The position numbers were made by a program, and so were the translations under genes. Below the pieces are notes generated by a model. That model was not told where the DNA came from and did not search any database. It saw only the letters and a list, made by a program, of their open reading frames with translations. Shown piece after piece: positions 8,441 through 16,755 of a stretch of DNA of 64,000 bases. This stretch comes from Terriglobia bacterium (GTDB taxonomy: Bacteria > Acidobacteriota > UBA6911): positions 62,001-126,000 of the forward strand of contig JAIQGI010000004.1 in the NCBI GenBank assembly GCA_020072565.1, written 5' to 3'. How positions within the stretch are numbered: the stretch's first letter is position 1; each line of letters begins with the position of its first letter.

Positions 8441-9451
8441 ATGGAAGAACAGATATCCGGCATTAAGAAAGCAGCCATCCTGATGGTGCTCCTCGGAGAC
8501 GAAATCAGTGCCAGTCTCTTCCGGTATCTCCAGGAGGATGAAATCCAGGAGATCACCAAGGAAATTTCACGGCTGGGCCGAATTGATCCCGAAATGGCCG
8601 ACGGAGTGCTGGACGACTACTACAAGATGACTCTGGCGCGTTCCTATCTCATGCAAGGCGGAGCCGACTACGCCAGGAAGCTTCTCGTCAAGGCATTCGG
8701 GGCAGACACGTCCAGGAAGCTTCTGGACCGCGTCACTCTGGCACTGCAGAGCGCAAGCGTGGGGATCGACAGCCTCGAGAAAGCGGACCCAGCCCAGCTC
8801 TCGAAGTTCATCCAGAATGAACATCCCCAGACGATTGCCCTGGTGCTGGCCCATCTAAAGACCCCGCAGGCAGCCGCCCTTTTGAACTCCTTGCCCGCCG
8901 AACTGCGTGCCGATGTCGTGATGCGCATGGCCAACCTCGAGCAGATCTCACCCGAGATTGTCACCAAGATCACCAGCGTCCTGTCCCAGAGGCTTCAGTC
9001 TCTGGGGGACTTCAGTCGCGAGTCTTACGGCGGCGTCCGGGCAGTGGCCGAATTGATCAACCGCCTCGATTCGAACACTTCCGTCGCCATCCTCGAAAAG
9101 ATCGAGAACGACAACCCCAACATGGCCCTGAGCATTCGCAACCTCATGTTCGTCTTCGATGACATTCTGCTCATCGATGATGCCGGCATGCGGGAGATTA
9201 TCCAGCGGGTGGACAAGAAGACTCTTACTGTCGCCCTCAAGGGCACGAGTGAGGAACTGAAGGGCCGGTTCTACCATCACATGTCCCAGCGCGCCGTCGA
9301 GATGTTGAAGGAGGATATGGAGGTCCTCGGACCCGTGAAAATCAAGGATGTCGAGGCCGCCCAGCAGGAGATCGTTGCCGTGATTCGAAAGCTGGATCAA
9401 GACGGGGTGATCAGCCTCAGGGGAGGCGGAGGGGACGAATACGTGAACTAA
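8441..9451 (+). CDS. fliG: Flagellar motor switch protein FliG
   Basis: FliG couples the C ring to the stator and carries torque. The 336-residue product contains the middle-domain EHPQ motif (IQNEHPQTIALVLAHL), the hydrophobic MFVF hinge (NLMFVFDDILLIDD) and a C-terminal armadillo domain with charged residues (DKKTLTVALKGTSEELKGRF) that face MotA. It begins 6 nt after the fliF stop; an in-frame TTG at 8435 would add two residues. Length and domain order are normal. Confidence 0.95.
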   Translation: MEEQISGIKKAAILMVLLGDEISASLFRYLQEDEIQEITKEISRLGRIDPEMADGVLDDYYKMTLARSYLMQGGADYARKLLVKAFGADTSRKLLDRVTLALQSASVGIDSLEKADPAQLSKFIQNEHPQTIALVLAHLKTPQAAALLNSLPAELRADVVMRMANLEQISPEIVTKITSVLSQRLQSLGDFSRESYGGVRAVAELINRLDSNTSVAILEKIENDNPNMALSIRNLMFVFDDILLIDDAGMREIIQRVDKKTLTVALKGTSEELKGRFYHHMSQRAVEMLKEDMEVLGPVKIKDVEAAQQEIVAVIRKLDQDGVISLRGGGGDEYVN

Positions 9452-9490
9452 TCCGGTCCCCCCAATTTCTGACATTTTCGGACGAATGCC

Positions 9491-10153
9491 GTGAGACTCA
9501 TCAAAAAACAGGATCTGGCCGACACCCGACTCACAAAACTCTCCTTAACCGAGGAGCAGGAATCTGCCCCCACGAAGGCCATCCCGGCCTGGATGGAAGC
9601 GGCCGGAGCCAGGAGAAGGCTTGAGGGGCCGCAGTCTGCTGCCGACCCTGCCCACATGGAGAAAGCCGCTTATGAAAGCGGCTTTCTCCAAGGGGAGAAG
9701 GCGGGACTGGAAACTGCGGATAAAAAAACTGAAGTGATGATGAGGCGCTACGCCGACACCATCCTCGAGTTGGGCAGGCTCAAGCCCACGCTTTTTGCGC
9801 AAGTGGAGCAGGGCGTGGTGAAGCTGGCGCTGGAGGTGGCGAAAAAAATCGTCCACCGTGAAGTGCAGGTCGATCGTGAGATCGTTCAGACACTGATCAG
9901 AGTCGCCCTGAGCCATGTGGCCGTAAAATCAGCGGTGACTATTCATCTCCACCCGGAAGATTACAACTTTGTGGTCGCGCAGCGCGCGGCTTCCATGCGG
10001 CCTGCCGAAAATGAGCGGGAAATGGTTTTGCTGGCCGACAAATCCATGGAACGCGGCGGATGCCTCATCGAGACCGATTGCGGCGATATCGACGCCCGTA
10101 TCGAAGAGGAGTTCCGTGAAGTCGAACGCGCGTTTTTCAGCGGCGGGGAATAG
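9491..10153 (+). CDS. fliH: Flagellar export ATPase regulator FliH
   Basis: FliH is the peripheral stalk that holds the FliI ATPase at the export gate. The 220-residue product has a variable N-terminus, a helical region with the small-residue pattern YESGFLQGEKAGLE typical of FliH (GxxxG-like), and a conserved C-terminal domain (ALEVAKKIVHREVQ, LHPEDYNFV, GGCLIETDCGDIDARI). GTG 9491 is the start; an ATG at 9486 is out of frame and stops at once. fliI follows 6 nt downstream. The gene contains a perfect 13-bp inverted repeat (9658-9689), listed separately. Confidence 0.9.
   Translation: MRLIKKQDLADTRLTKLSLTEEQESAPTKAIPAWMEAAGARRRLEGPQSAADPAHMEKAAYESGFLQGEKAGLETADKKTEVMMRRYADTILELGRLKPTLFAQVEQGVVKLALEVAKKIVHREVQVDREIVQTLIRVALSHVAVKSAVTIHLHPEDYNFVVAQRAASMRPAENEREMVLLADKSMERGGCLIETDCGDIDARIEEEFREVERAFFSGGE
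9658..9689. repeat. Perfect 13-bp inverted repeat inside fliH
   Basis: The arms GGAGAAAGCCGCT (9658-9670) and its exact reverse complement (9677-9689) flank a 6-nt loop. In mRNA this would be a very stable hairpin in the middle of a coding region. It encodes the FliH residues around KAAYESGFLQ. No U-tract follows, so it is not a normal intrinsic terminator. Confidence 0.8.
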
Positions 10154-10159
10154 CACACC

Positions 10160-11488
10160 GTGACCGAGGAATCCCTCAACCTGGATCAGTATTGCCAAAG
10201 GCTCCGTTCCATGAGCCCGATCAAGACCGTTGGTTCGGTGAAGCGGGCTGTCGGACTGGTAGTGGAATCTCAGGGGCCGCCGGCATCTGTCGGAGAGTTG
10301 TGTGAAATCGTCGGTCAGGGACGCACCGATCCGATCCCGGCGGAGGTCATCGGGTTCCGCGACAATTACGTGCTCTCGATGCCGCTGTTCAAGGTGCACG
10401 GCGTCAAATTGGGGGACAAGATCATCTGCAGGAAGAAACAGGCAACCGTGCCGGTATCTCCCGCTCTTCTCGGCAGGATCATAGACGGAATGGGACAGCC
10501 GATCGATACTCTCGGCCCGATCACGGCAGGCTCGGAGTATCCGCTGCAACCGAACGGTACCAATCCGCTGCAACGCAAGAACATCGAGAGCATTTTGGGG
10601 ACCGGCGTTCGGGCGATCGATGGTCTGCTCACCTGCGGGAAAGGCCAGCGCATCGGAATTTTCGGAGGCAGCGGTGTCGGCAAAAGCACGCTGCTGGGGA
10701 TGATGGCCCGGTACACATCCGCCGATGTCAATGTGATCAGCCTCGTGGGCGAGCGTGGCAGGGAAGTCCGCGGGTTCATCGAGAAAGATCTGGGAGAGGA
10801 GGGGCTGCGCCGCTCGGTCGTCGTTGTCTCCACCTCGGATCAGCCCCCGTTATTGCGGATTCGTGCCGCCCTGATGGCAGCCACACTAGCCGAGTATTTC
10901 CGCGACCAGGGTAAGCACGTGCTGCTCATGATGGATTCGATCACGCGCTTCGCCATGGCCCAGCGGGAAGTGGGTCTGGCAGCCGGCGAGCCTCCATCCT
11001 CAAAAGGCTATACCCCGTCTGTGTTCGCGCTCCTGCCCAGACTGGTCGAGCGTGCCGGCAACTTCCTCTCCGGCGGCAGCATCACCGGTTTCTACACCGT
11101 CCTCGTCGAGGGGGATGACATGAACGATCCCGTGGCGGATGCCATGCGCTCGCTTCTCGACGGCCACGTCGTGCTGTCGCGGGAGCTCGCCTGGCGTAAC
11201 CACTACCCTTGCATCGACGTCCTCGCCAGCGTCAGCCGATTGATGCCCGACCTCGTCCCGGCACCTTACAACGAGAAAACCGGCAAAATCCGGGAGCTGA
11301 TCTCAACCTATCAGAAGGCTGAGGACATGATTAACATCGGCGCCTATGTGAAAGGCAGCAACCCCAAAATCGATATCGCGCTCAAAAAGATTGATCATGT
11401 CAACGCCTTTCTCAAGCAGCGCTACGACGAGCACGCGAGCGCAGAGAGTGCCATGTCCAGGGTTATCGAGATCACGCAGGACTGCTGA
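10160..11488 (+). CDS. fliI: Flagellar export ATPase FliI
   Basis: FliI is the F1-beta-like ATPase that prepares export substrates in the cytoplasm. The 442-residue product has Walker A GGSGVGKSTLL (about residues 169-179), the following catalytic region VSLVGERGREVRGF, Walker B LLMMDSITRFAMAQRE, and the conserved GYTPSVFALLPRLVERAG stretch of the T3SS ATPase family. GTG 10160 is the start, 6 nt after fliH. fliJ follows with one base between. Length is normal. Confidence 0.96.
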   Translation: MTEESLNLDQYCQRLRSMSPIKTVGSVKRAVGLVVESQGPPASVGELCEIVGQGRTDPIPAEVIGFRDNYVLSMPLFKVHGVKLGDKIICRKKQATVPVSPALLGRIIDGMGQPIDTLGPITAGSEYPLQPNGTNPLQRKNIESILGTGVRAIDGLLTCGKGQRIGIFGGSGVGKSTLLGMMARYTSADVNVISLVGERGREVRGFIEKDLGEEGLRRSVVVVSTSDQPPLLRIRAALMAATLAEYFRDQGKHVLLMMDSITRFAMAQREVGLAAGEPPSSKGYTPSVFALLPRLVERAGNFLSGGSITGFYTVLVEGDDMNDPVADAMRSLLDGHVVLSRELAWRNHYPCIDVLASVSRLMPDLVPAPYNEKTGKIRELISTYQKAEDMINIGAYVKGSNPKIDIALKKIDHVNAFLKQRYDEHASAESAMSRVIEITQDC

Positions 11489-11489
11489 C

Positions 11490-11933
11490 ATGAAGAAGTT
11501 CTTGTTCCGTCTCGAAACTCTGCTGCAGCACCGGCGCAACCTGGAGGAAAAGGAGCGCACTGCATTCTCAACCATCCGTGCCAAGCTCCGGGCAGAGCTC
11601 GATGGCCGGGAATCACTGTACCTGAGGCAGGCCCAGACGTTATCCGAGCTGGCACTGAAGAAGTTGGGGGATTGCGATTCCCGGGAGATCGCATGGTATT
11701 ACCGCTTTCTCGACCGCCTGGGGCAGGAGCTGGAACAGTCTGCGAAACGGATCGTGCAGCTCGAGAAACAGCTGGAGGCGCAGAAGCAGATCATGATCGA
11801 GGCGTCACGAGACAAAAAGATGATCGAGAACCTCAGGAACAAAAGGGAGAAAGAGTTTGTGGTTTCTCTGGAACGGGAAGAGCAGAAGGCGATCGATGAG
11901 ATCGTAGTAACCCGCTTCCCACTCAAACAATAA
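11490..11933 (+). CDS. fliJ: Flagellar export protein FliJ
   Basis: This 147-residue protein is almost entirely heptad-patterned coiled coil (FRLETLLQHRRNLEEKERTA at the N-terminus, then long charged helices), as expected for the FliJ stalk that inserts into the FliI hexamer and links it to FlhA. The start at 11490 is one base after the fliI stop. Sequence conservation in this family is low, so the call rests on the N-terminal signature (KKFLFRLETLLQHRR), length and position between fliI and fliK. Confidence 0.88.
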   Translation: MKKFLFRLETLLQHRRNLEEKERTAFSTIRAKLRAELDGRESLYLRQAQTLSELALKKLGDCDSREIAWYYRFLDRLGQELEQSAKRIVQLEKQLEAQKQIMIEASRDKKMIENLRNKREKEFVVSLEREEQKAIDEIVVTRFPLKQ

Positions 11934-11964
11934 TGTCCGCTGCGCGCGCACACGGAGTAGAAGC

Positions 11965-13839
11965 ATGAGAATCGACATCCTCCCGAACAACGCCGCACCC
12001 ATATCGGGCCGAGAGAGCCAGATGCCGGAAGCCGAGCAGGAGCATGGCGGCAGCACCTTCTTGGAGGTCATCGATCAATTGGCTGCTTCCGGCGGGCCAC
12101 AGAAACAGGCGGGAAAAGAAAATGCTTCCAGTGACGTGGAGAAGAAAAATGATCACCTGTGCGAAAGCTTAACGGCACCGCTGCTGCCGTCTCCCCTGGT
12201 GACTCCCGAACCTCAACAGGCTCCCATCCGTTGCGAATTCGAGCCGGCTCTCGCATCAGTCGACATCAAGATCGAGGATGCCGCGCAAGATCCCGGGACA
12301 GCAGGCTGGGCAGGCTCTGCCCCGCCGCCGGCTAAACTGACGGCTTCCGTCAGCACCCGTTCTGTCCCAGCCGTCGCCTTGCCGGATGCGACCGAGGACG
12401 ACCTGTATAGCACACTTCTTGTGCCGGCCACCGATGCCGATGTGCCGCTTGACTTGCCCGCTCCGCCTGCGACTGCCGCGCCCGCTGGCACCGTCACATC
12501 CAGATCGCAGGTTCCTGCACAGCCGGAAGCGGCGCCGGCGGAAGCGGCACCGCAGCCCGATCTCGTTTCGGCGTCTCCGGCTGTCACGGATGTCGCCGGC
12601 ATTCTTTCCATGACACCTTCCGAGACTGCAGCCGGTCCTGCAGCTCCTATCGACCCTCCCGCTGTCAATCCCACACCAGGCCGCCCTGGGACGCCCAGCC
12701 CACAGGCGCCTGCAAACGCGGCCGCAACAGGTGAGCTACAACCGCAGACCGGCGTCGCTCCGGTGGGTTCCTCCTCGGAAGAGACTGCGATTGCCGCCAA
12801 TACTCGGGCCGTGGCCTTCAGCCCGGATATCATGGCTCCCAGTCTTTGTGAGAACGGCAAGACCACTCTTGTCGGTTTCGAGAGTCGAGATAACGCGAGA
12901 GAAACCCGGCCCTCGCCGCGGCGCGGACAGGCAAATGAGCAGGCCGGGATTCTGACCCAAGCGCCCCAGCATCCGGCCGATCTTCGCCGCGCGGCAGTTC
13001 CAGCTCCGGCAGCGCCTGAGGTATTTGCCGATCCGCGGCAAGGCAAGAGCGAATCTGAAAGCTCGCATCGCGTTCCTCCCGATGCGCAGCCTGATGTTCC
13101 CCAAGCGGGCAAGGACAAATCGGGCGCGCGCCCATTGGCGACTCTCGATTCTGCCCAATCCGCGTTTGTGGATTCACAAGATGGCCAGCGTGCACTTTTT
13201 TGCAGCCAGCCGATACGCACGAGTGCATCCGAGACACAGGCCTATGTGGCATTCCGGCCCTTTCAACGCGGGGCAGCCATGACCGCAACGTCCTGGACTG
13301 CCGGAACCCAGGGGCCTCAGCAGGCGGCCGCAGCAGAACTCAAATCGCTCTCGGCGCTTCTGGCGCCGAGACAATCCGGGCCTTCTCAGGGACCTGATTT
13401 TCTCTCACAGCTCGCCGAGCGCATCCAGATGCAGCTGCGCGATGGCGAGAATATCATCAGAGTTCAGCTGAAACCGGGCACGCTCGGACGGATGGAGATC
13501 AGGGCGGAGACGTCCGGAGCCGGCGTCCTGGCTACCATCACTACTGAATCCGCGAGCGTGAGGGACTACCTGGAACACAATCTGCATCTGCTCCAGCAGA
13601 GCTTTCAGGATCAGGGGCTCAAAGTCGACCGCATAAACGTTGCGGTCCAGGAAGGATTCTGGCCCCAGCACACGTCGCCGGGGCATCAGGAGTCGCGCTC
13701 CGGCTCCGGACAGCAAGGTGAGTCCGGGCTCCCCGTCTGGCCGGGCGAGCCGCTGGAGATGCCGGGTGAGGAACTCATCGTGGATCCGCAGACTATTGCG
13801 GTTTTAAACCCTCACAGTACATTCCACACCATCGCTTGA
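11965..13839 (+). CDS. fliK: Flagellar hook-length control protein FliK
   Basis: FliK is a secreted ruler that sets hook length and switches export specificity through FlhB. The 624-residue product has a long low-complexity Ala/Pro/Ser-rich N-terminal part (about 1-460), followed by the Flg_hook domain: IQMQLRDGENIIRVQLKPG, LGRMEIRAE, then YLEHNLHLLQQSFQDQGLKV. The conserved LxPxxLGxxxV-type core reads LKPGTLGRMEI here. The 3' end of the operon follows with a 500-nt gap before flgD. The size is at the large end for FliK, due to the linker. Confidence 0.9.
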   Translation: MRIDILPNNAAPISGRESQMPEAEQEHGGSTFLEVIDQLAASGGPQKQAGKENASSDVEKKNDHLCESLTAPLLPSPLVTPEPQQAPIRCEFEPALASVDIKIEDAAQDPGTAGWAGSAPPPAKLTASVSTRSVPAVALPDATEDDLYSTLLVPATDADVPLDLPAPPATAAPAGTVTSRSQVPAQPEAAPAEAAPQPDLVSASPAVTDVAGILSMTPSETAAGPAAPIDPPAVNPTPGRPGTPSPQAPANAAATGELQPQTGVAPVGSSSEETAIAANTRAVAFSPDIMAPSLCENGKTTLVGFESRDNARETRPSPRRGQANEQAGILTQAPQHPADLRRAAVPAPAAPEVFADPRQGKSESESSHRVPPDAQPDVPQAGKDKSGARPLATLDSAQSAFVDSQDGQRALFCSQPIRTSASETQAYVAFRPFQRGAAMTATSWTAGTQGPQQAAAAELKSLSALLAPRQSGPSQGPDFLSQLAERIQMQLRDGENIIRVQLKPGTLGRMEIRAETSGAGVLATITTESASVRDYLEHNLHLLQQSFQDQGLKVDRINVAVQEGFWPQHTSPGHQESRSGSGQQGESGLPVWPGEPLEMPGEELIVDPQTIAVLNPHSTFHTIA

Positions 13840-14073
13840 TTCCGCCGTAACAGGCCGCCGACCCGGGTCGCCGAAATGCCGGGGCCCCGCTTTCGACCCA
13901 AACGTCACGAAGCCTTTACCGCCACATCCGTCAAGTCCCAGGAGATCTCAAGGTGTTCTTACATCTCTCCTCGATTATTTTCGATCGCAGCGCCCTGCGG
14001 GCGAAATGAGAATAGTCGTGAACAAATATGTGCGAGTCCTGCAGGGGGCATGTGATGCAGGGCTTTCCTACCC

Positions 14074-14085
14074 GGCAAAACTTGC
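14074..14085. promoter_or_regulatory. Candidate enhancer dyad GGCAA-AAC-TTGC
   Basis: The inverted half sites GGCAA and TTGC around a 3-nt AAC centre lie about 120 nt upstream of the -24 element at 14200. The site differs from the one at 5318-5330 only in the centre and last base. It lies in a gap without a gene, where selection on coding sequence cannot explain it. Confidence 0.45.
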
Positions 14086-14199
14086 TCACCCCACATGCGT
14101 GCGCCGGACGAGATACACCTGCGCCTCATCTCTTCCAACATGATGAAAACAATGGCAGATCTGTCGTCCGGAGCAGATGGCTCGCAGCGACAATAAGAC

Positions 14200-14215
14200 T
14201 GGCACGCGGCGTGCA
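14200..14215 (+). promoter_or_regulatory. Candidate sigma54 promoter for flgD-flgE
   Basis: TGGCACGCGGCGTGCA has the full -24 element and a -12 element with one deviation (GTGC instead of TTGC); GG and GC are 12 nt apart. Transcription should begin near 14226, leaving a leader of about 115 nt before flgD. The rest of the gap 13840-14342 shows no convincing gene. Confidence 0.72.
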
Positions 14216-14342
14216 CAGGGAGAGGGTGCGGGCGGCGATTCGCACCCGGAAAAATCGGACCTCGGTTTCTGATTCTCGGCACCAGAGGAACCGGTAGTCC
14301 CGGATCGCTGCATATATCGCAACGGAGCAACGGGAGGTCATG

Positions 14343-14651
14343 ATGAGCGTCGTATCCTCAAACAATGTGGGTTGGCCAATCGGATCGATGTCAGCCGCGA
14401 CTGGCCAAACGCAGGCAATAAGTACTGGCTCCGATCCGAATGTCAGCAAGGACGAATTTCTGCAACTTCTGGTAGCACAACTGAAGAACCAGGATCCAAT
14501 GGAGCCGGTCAAGAATGAAGACTTCCTGGCCCAACTGGCTACTTTTAGCTCGCTCGAGCAACTAATCGCCATCAAGGATGGAATCAACAAGCTGGCGGCG
14601 ATCACGACGGATGGAAAGACAAGCGGCACAGACCCTCAAACGAATTCTTAG
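14343..14651 (+). CDS. flgD: Flagellar hook assembly scaffold FlgD, short form
   Basis: FlgD caps the growing hook. The 102-residue product has the conserved N-terminal part ([40 protein letters not shown]), which is the secreted, assembly-active segment. It lacks the C-terminal Tudor/FnIII-like domains of the usual 220-230-residue FlgD. The stop is followed 17 nt later by flgE, so there is no hidden remainder downstream. GGGAGG 5 nt upstream supports ATG 14343; ATG 14340 directly before it is less well placed. Confidence 0.88.
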   Translation: MSVVSSNNVGWPIGSMSAATGQTQAISTGSDPNVSKDEFLQLLVAQLKNQDPMEPVKNEDFLAQLATFSSLEQLIAIKDGINKLAAITTDGKTSGTDPQTNS

Positions 14652-14668
14652 ACCAAAGGATAACTCGT

Positions 14669-15910
14669 ATGCTAACCTCGTTCTATACCGCTCTGAGCGG
14701 CCTCGGCGCGAATTCCCAGGCCATCAACGTCATCGGCAACAACCTGGCGAACATCAACACGACCGCCTTCAAGGGATCGAGAACCATGTTCGCGGAGTTA
14801 CTGGGAGGCATATCGTACTCGTCGGACGGCAACCCGATCCAGACAGGATTAGGCGCCATCAGCGCCGGGGTTTCACCCCTGTTCACACAGGGGTCCATAA
14901 TGAATACCGGGCGTTCCACCGACGCAGCCGTGAGCGGCAACGGGTTTTTCATTGTCAGCACGGGCACCGGCTATGCTTACACGCGTGCGGGAAACTTTTC
15001 AATCAACGGTATGGGCGAATTGGTCAGCGGCGAAGGTTTCAAAGTCGCCGGATATATGGCCACCGGCGGCGTCATCAGTCCAAGTGCACCCCTTGGACCT
15101 ATCACCATCCAGGGGAACCGAAGTCTCCCTCCCCAGGCTACCACCACCCTTGGCATCACCGCCAATCTGGACAGCCAGACAGCAGCAAACGCGACCTTTG
15201 CCACTGCGGTTCAGGTTTATGACTCGCTGGGATCGGCGCACACAGTGACATTTACCTTCACGAAGACCGGTCCCACAGACTGGTCATGGGATGCCACGAT
15301 CCCGGCAGTGGACACGGGCGGCCTGGCCACTGCCCCCCCTGTATCGATCGGTACTGGAAACCTCACTTTCAACAGCGCCGGCGTCCTGACCGCACCCGCC
15401 ACCAATCCCACCCTGGCGGTTGCCGGGCTTGCCAATGGCGCCTCCAATTTGAATATTACGTTCGGGGTGCTTGACCCGAGTGGTAATCCTCGTTTGACGG
15501 GGAACGCGGCAGCGTCCGCCGTATCCTCTGTGACACAGGATGGATATGCTCCGAGTTCTCTGCGGGACTTGGCCATCGACGCCGATGGCGTGATCCGCGG
15601 GATCTACGACAACGGCCAGGTGCATCCGCTGGCGCAGTTGGGCATCGCCAACTTCAACAATCCCGAAGGGCTGTTGAAGTTCACAGGAAACACGTTCGTC
15701 GAGGCGTTTTCATCCGGTGCCCCTTCCGTGGGTGTCGCGCGCACCGGCGGGCGAGGAACCGTGAACGGCAGTGCCCTGGAGCTTTCCAATGTGGACATCG
15801 CCGAGCAGTTTACCGGCATGATCATCTCCCAGCGCGGATATCAGGCGAACTCGCGCGTCATTACCACGACGGATGAGCTCTACCAGGAAGCCATCAACCT
15901 GAAGCGGTAG
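14669..15910 (+). CDS. flgE: Flagellar hook protein FlgE
   Basis: FlgE polymerises into the hook. The 413-residue product has the rod/hook N-terminal signature (YTALSGLGANSQAINVIGNNLANINTTAFKG, seen as a contiguous helix), the flg_bbr signature AVSGNGFFIV, a central domain rich in Thr, Gly and Ala, and the C-terminal helix LSNVDIAEQFTGMIISQRGYQANSRVI. It is co-transcribed with flgD. Length is in the common 390-430 range. Confidence 0.95.
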   Translation: MLTSFYTALSGLGANSQAINVIGNNLANINTTAFKGSRTMFAELLGGISYSSDGNPIQTGLGAISAGVSPLFTQGSIMNTGRSTDAAVSGNGFFIVSTGTGYAYTRAGNFSINGMGELVSGEGFKVAGYMATGGVISPSAPLGPITIQGNRSLPPQATTTLGITANLDSQTAANATFATAVQVYDSLGSAHTVTFTFTKTGPTDWSWDATIPAVDTGGLATAPPVSIGTGNLTFNSAGVLTAPATNPTLAVAGLANGASNLNITFGVLDPSGNPRLTGNAAASAVSSVTQDGYAPSSLRDLAIDADGVIRGIYDNGQVHPLAQLGIANFNNPEGLLKFTGNTFVEAFSSGAPSVGVARTGGRGTVNGSALELSNVDIAEQFTGMIISQRGYQANSRVITTTDELYQEAINLKR

Positions 15911-15938
15911 TCGGAATTGTCTAAATTATTGTGCCGAA

Positions 15939-15974
15939 CGGGCCGGGGGCGATAGCGTTTTCGCAGCCGGCCCG
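15939..15974 (+). terminator. Possible terminator hairpin after flgE
   Basis: Arms CGGGCCGG (15939-15946) and CCGGCCCG (15967-15974) enclose a second small stem GCG-TTTT-CGC. It lies 29 nt after the flgE stop, where transcription would be expected to end before the fliL promoter. No T-run follows, so it may be Rho-assisted or not a terminator. Confidence 0.35.
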
Positions 15975-16068
15975 CTGGTTGCGGGGTCAAGAATTTGTCA
16001 ACCCGATGAGACCGCTTTGACACCCTGGGCTTTCAGTGACTGAATGATCACCTCCGACATTGCCTGAC

Positions 16069-16080
16069 GCACTTAAGTGC
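16069..16080. promoter_or_regulatory. Perfect 12-bp palindrome GCACTTAAGTGC
   Basis: This palindrome lies in the gene-free stretch 15911-16249, centred about 110 nt upstream of the sigma54 promoter of fliL. The position fits an activator site, but the sequence is unlike the GGCAA dyads at the flgB and flgD promoters. Confidence 0.3.
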
Positions 16081-16183
16081 CTTCTCGGCATTATCTGCAA
16101 AGCCATTCCACGCCTGCCATTTAGTTGTTGCGCCCACGCCTGCGGGCGCACCGCCTCGCCGTCCCTCCGGTAACGGGTTCCTT

Positions 16184-16199
16184 TGGCATGGCCTTTGCT
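16184..16199 (+). promoter_or_regulatory. Candidate sigma54 promoter for the fliL operon
   Basis: TGGCATGGCCTTTGCT fits the -24/-12 consensus, with 12 nt between GG (16185) and GC (16197). The predicted start is near 16210, 40 nt before fliL. Confidence 0.8.
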
Positions 16200-16249
16200 T
16201 TAGCGCTTGGGGCAGTCAATCACATTATGCCGATGGGAGAATAGGGGAG

Positions 16250-16741
16250 ATGGCCGAAAGCGAAAACGCAGCAGTTCCGAAAGCCAAGAAAAAGAGCAAG
16301 CTGGGATTGTGGATCATCATTGGTGCCGTCGTTCTGCTTGCCGCCAGCGGTTTTCTGGCAACGAGATATTTCAAAGGCTCCGCCGGCAGGCAAGGCGAAG
16401 GTGAAGGCGGCAGCCCAACCGCCAGGATAAAGTCGATCATGAGCCTGGACTCCTTCCTCGTCAATCTTGCCGACGTGGACTCCACGCGCTTCGTCAAGGT
16501 CACGTTTCGCCTGGGGCTTGATGAGCCCAAGTCGGGAGAAGAGTATGCAAACGACCCTGTCATTCTCGCGGCAACGCGGGACAGGATCCTCTCGCTTCTC
16601 AGCACAAAGACCGCCGACGAAGTACTCACTCCCAAAGGAAAAGACCGGATTCGCAACGAAATCATGGTGAGCGTGAACCCGATCCTACCCAAGGGGAAGA
16701 TAGTGGAGGTCTTCATTTTGGATTTCGTTGTGCAGCTCTAA
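16250..16741 (+). CDS. fliL: Flagellar basal body-associated protein FliL
   Basis: FliL surrounds the stator and supports torque at high load. The 163-residue product has a short Lys-rich cytoplasmic N-terminus (KAKKKSK), one membrane segment (about 22-40, GLWIIIGAVVLLAASGFLA), and a periplasmic stomatin-like domain with MSLDSFLVNLADVDSTRFVK and the C-terminal KGKDRIRNEIMVSVN then IVEVFILDFVVQ. A GGGGAG motif precedes the ATG. It heads fliL-fliN-fliO-fliP-fliQ-fliR-flhB. Confidence 0.94.
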   Translation: MAESENAAVPKAKKKSKLGLWIIIGAVVLLAASGFLATRYFKGSAGRQGEGEGGSPTARIKSIMSLDSFLVNLADVDSTRFVKVTFRLGLDEPKSGEEYANDPVILAATRDRILSLLSTKTADEVLTPKGKDRIRNEIMVSVNPILPKGKIVEVFILDFVVQL

Positions 16742-16755
16742 GGAGGTACCACCCA

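Noticed and set aside
12213-13220. 335-codon frame antisense to fliK
   Set aside because: It mirrors the Ala/Pro-rich linker of FliK and has no protein motif or ribosome site.
14028-14297. 89-codon frame in the fliK-flgD gap
   Set aside because: It spans the dyad and the sigma54 promoter, and its translation is Arg/His-rich without a ribosome site.
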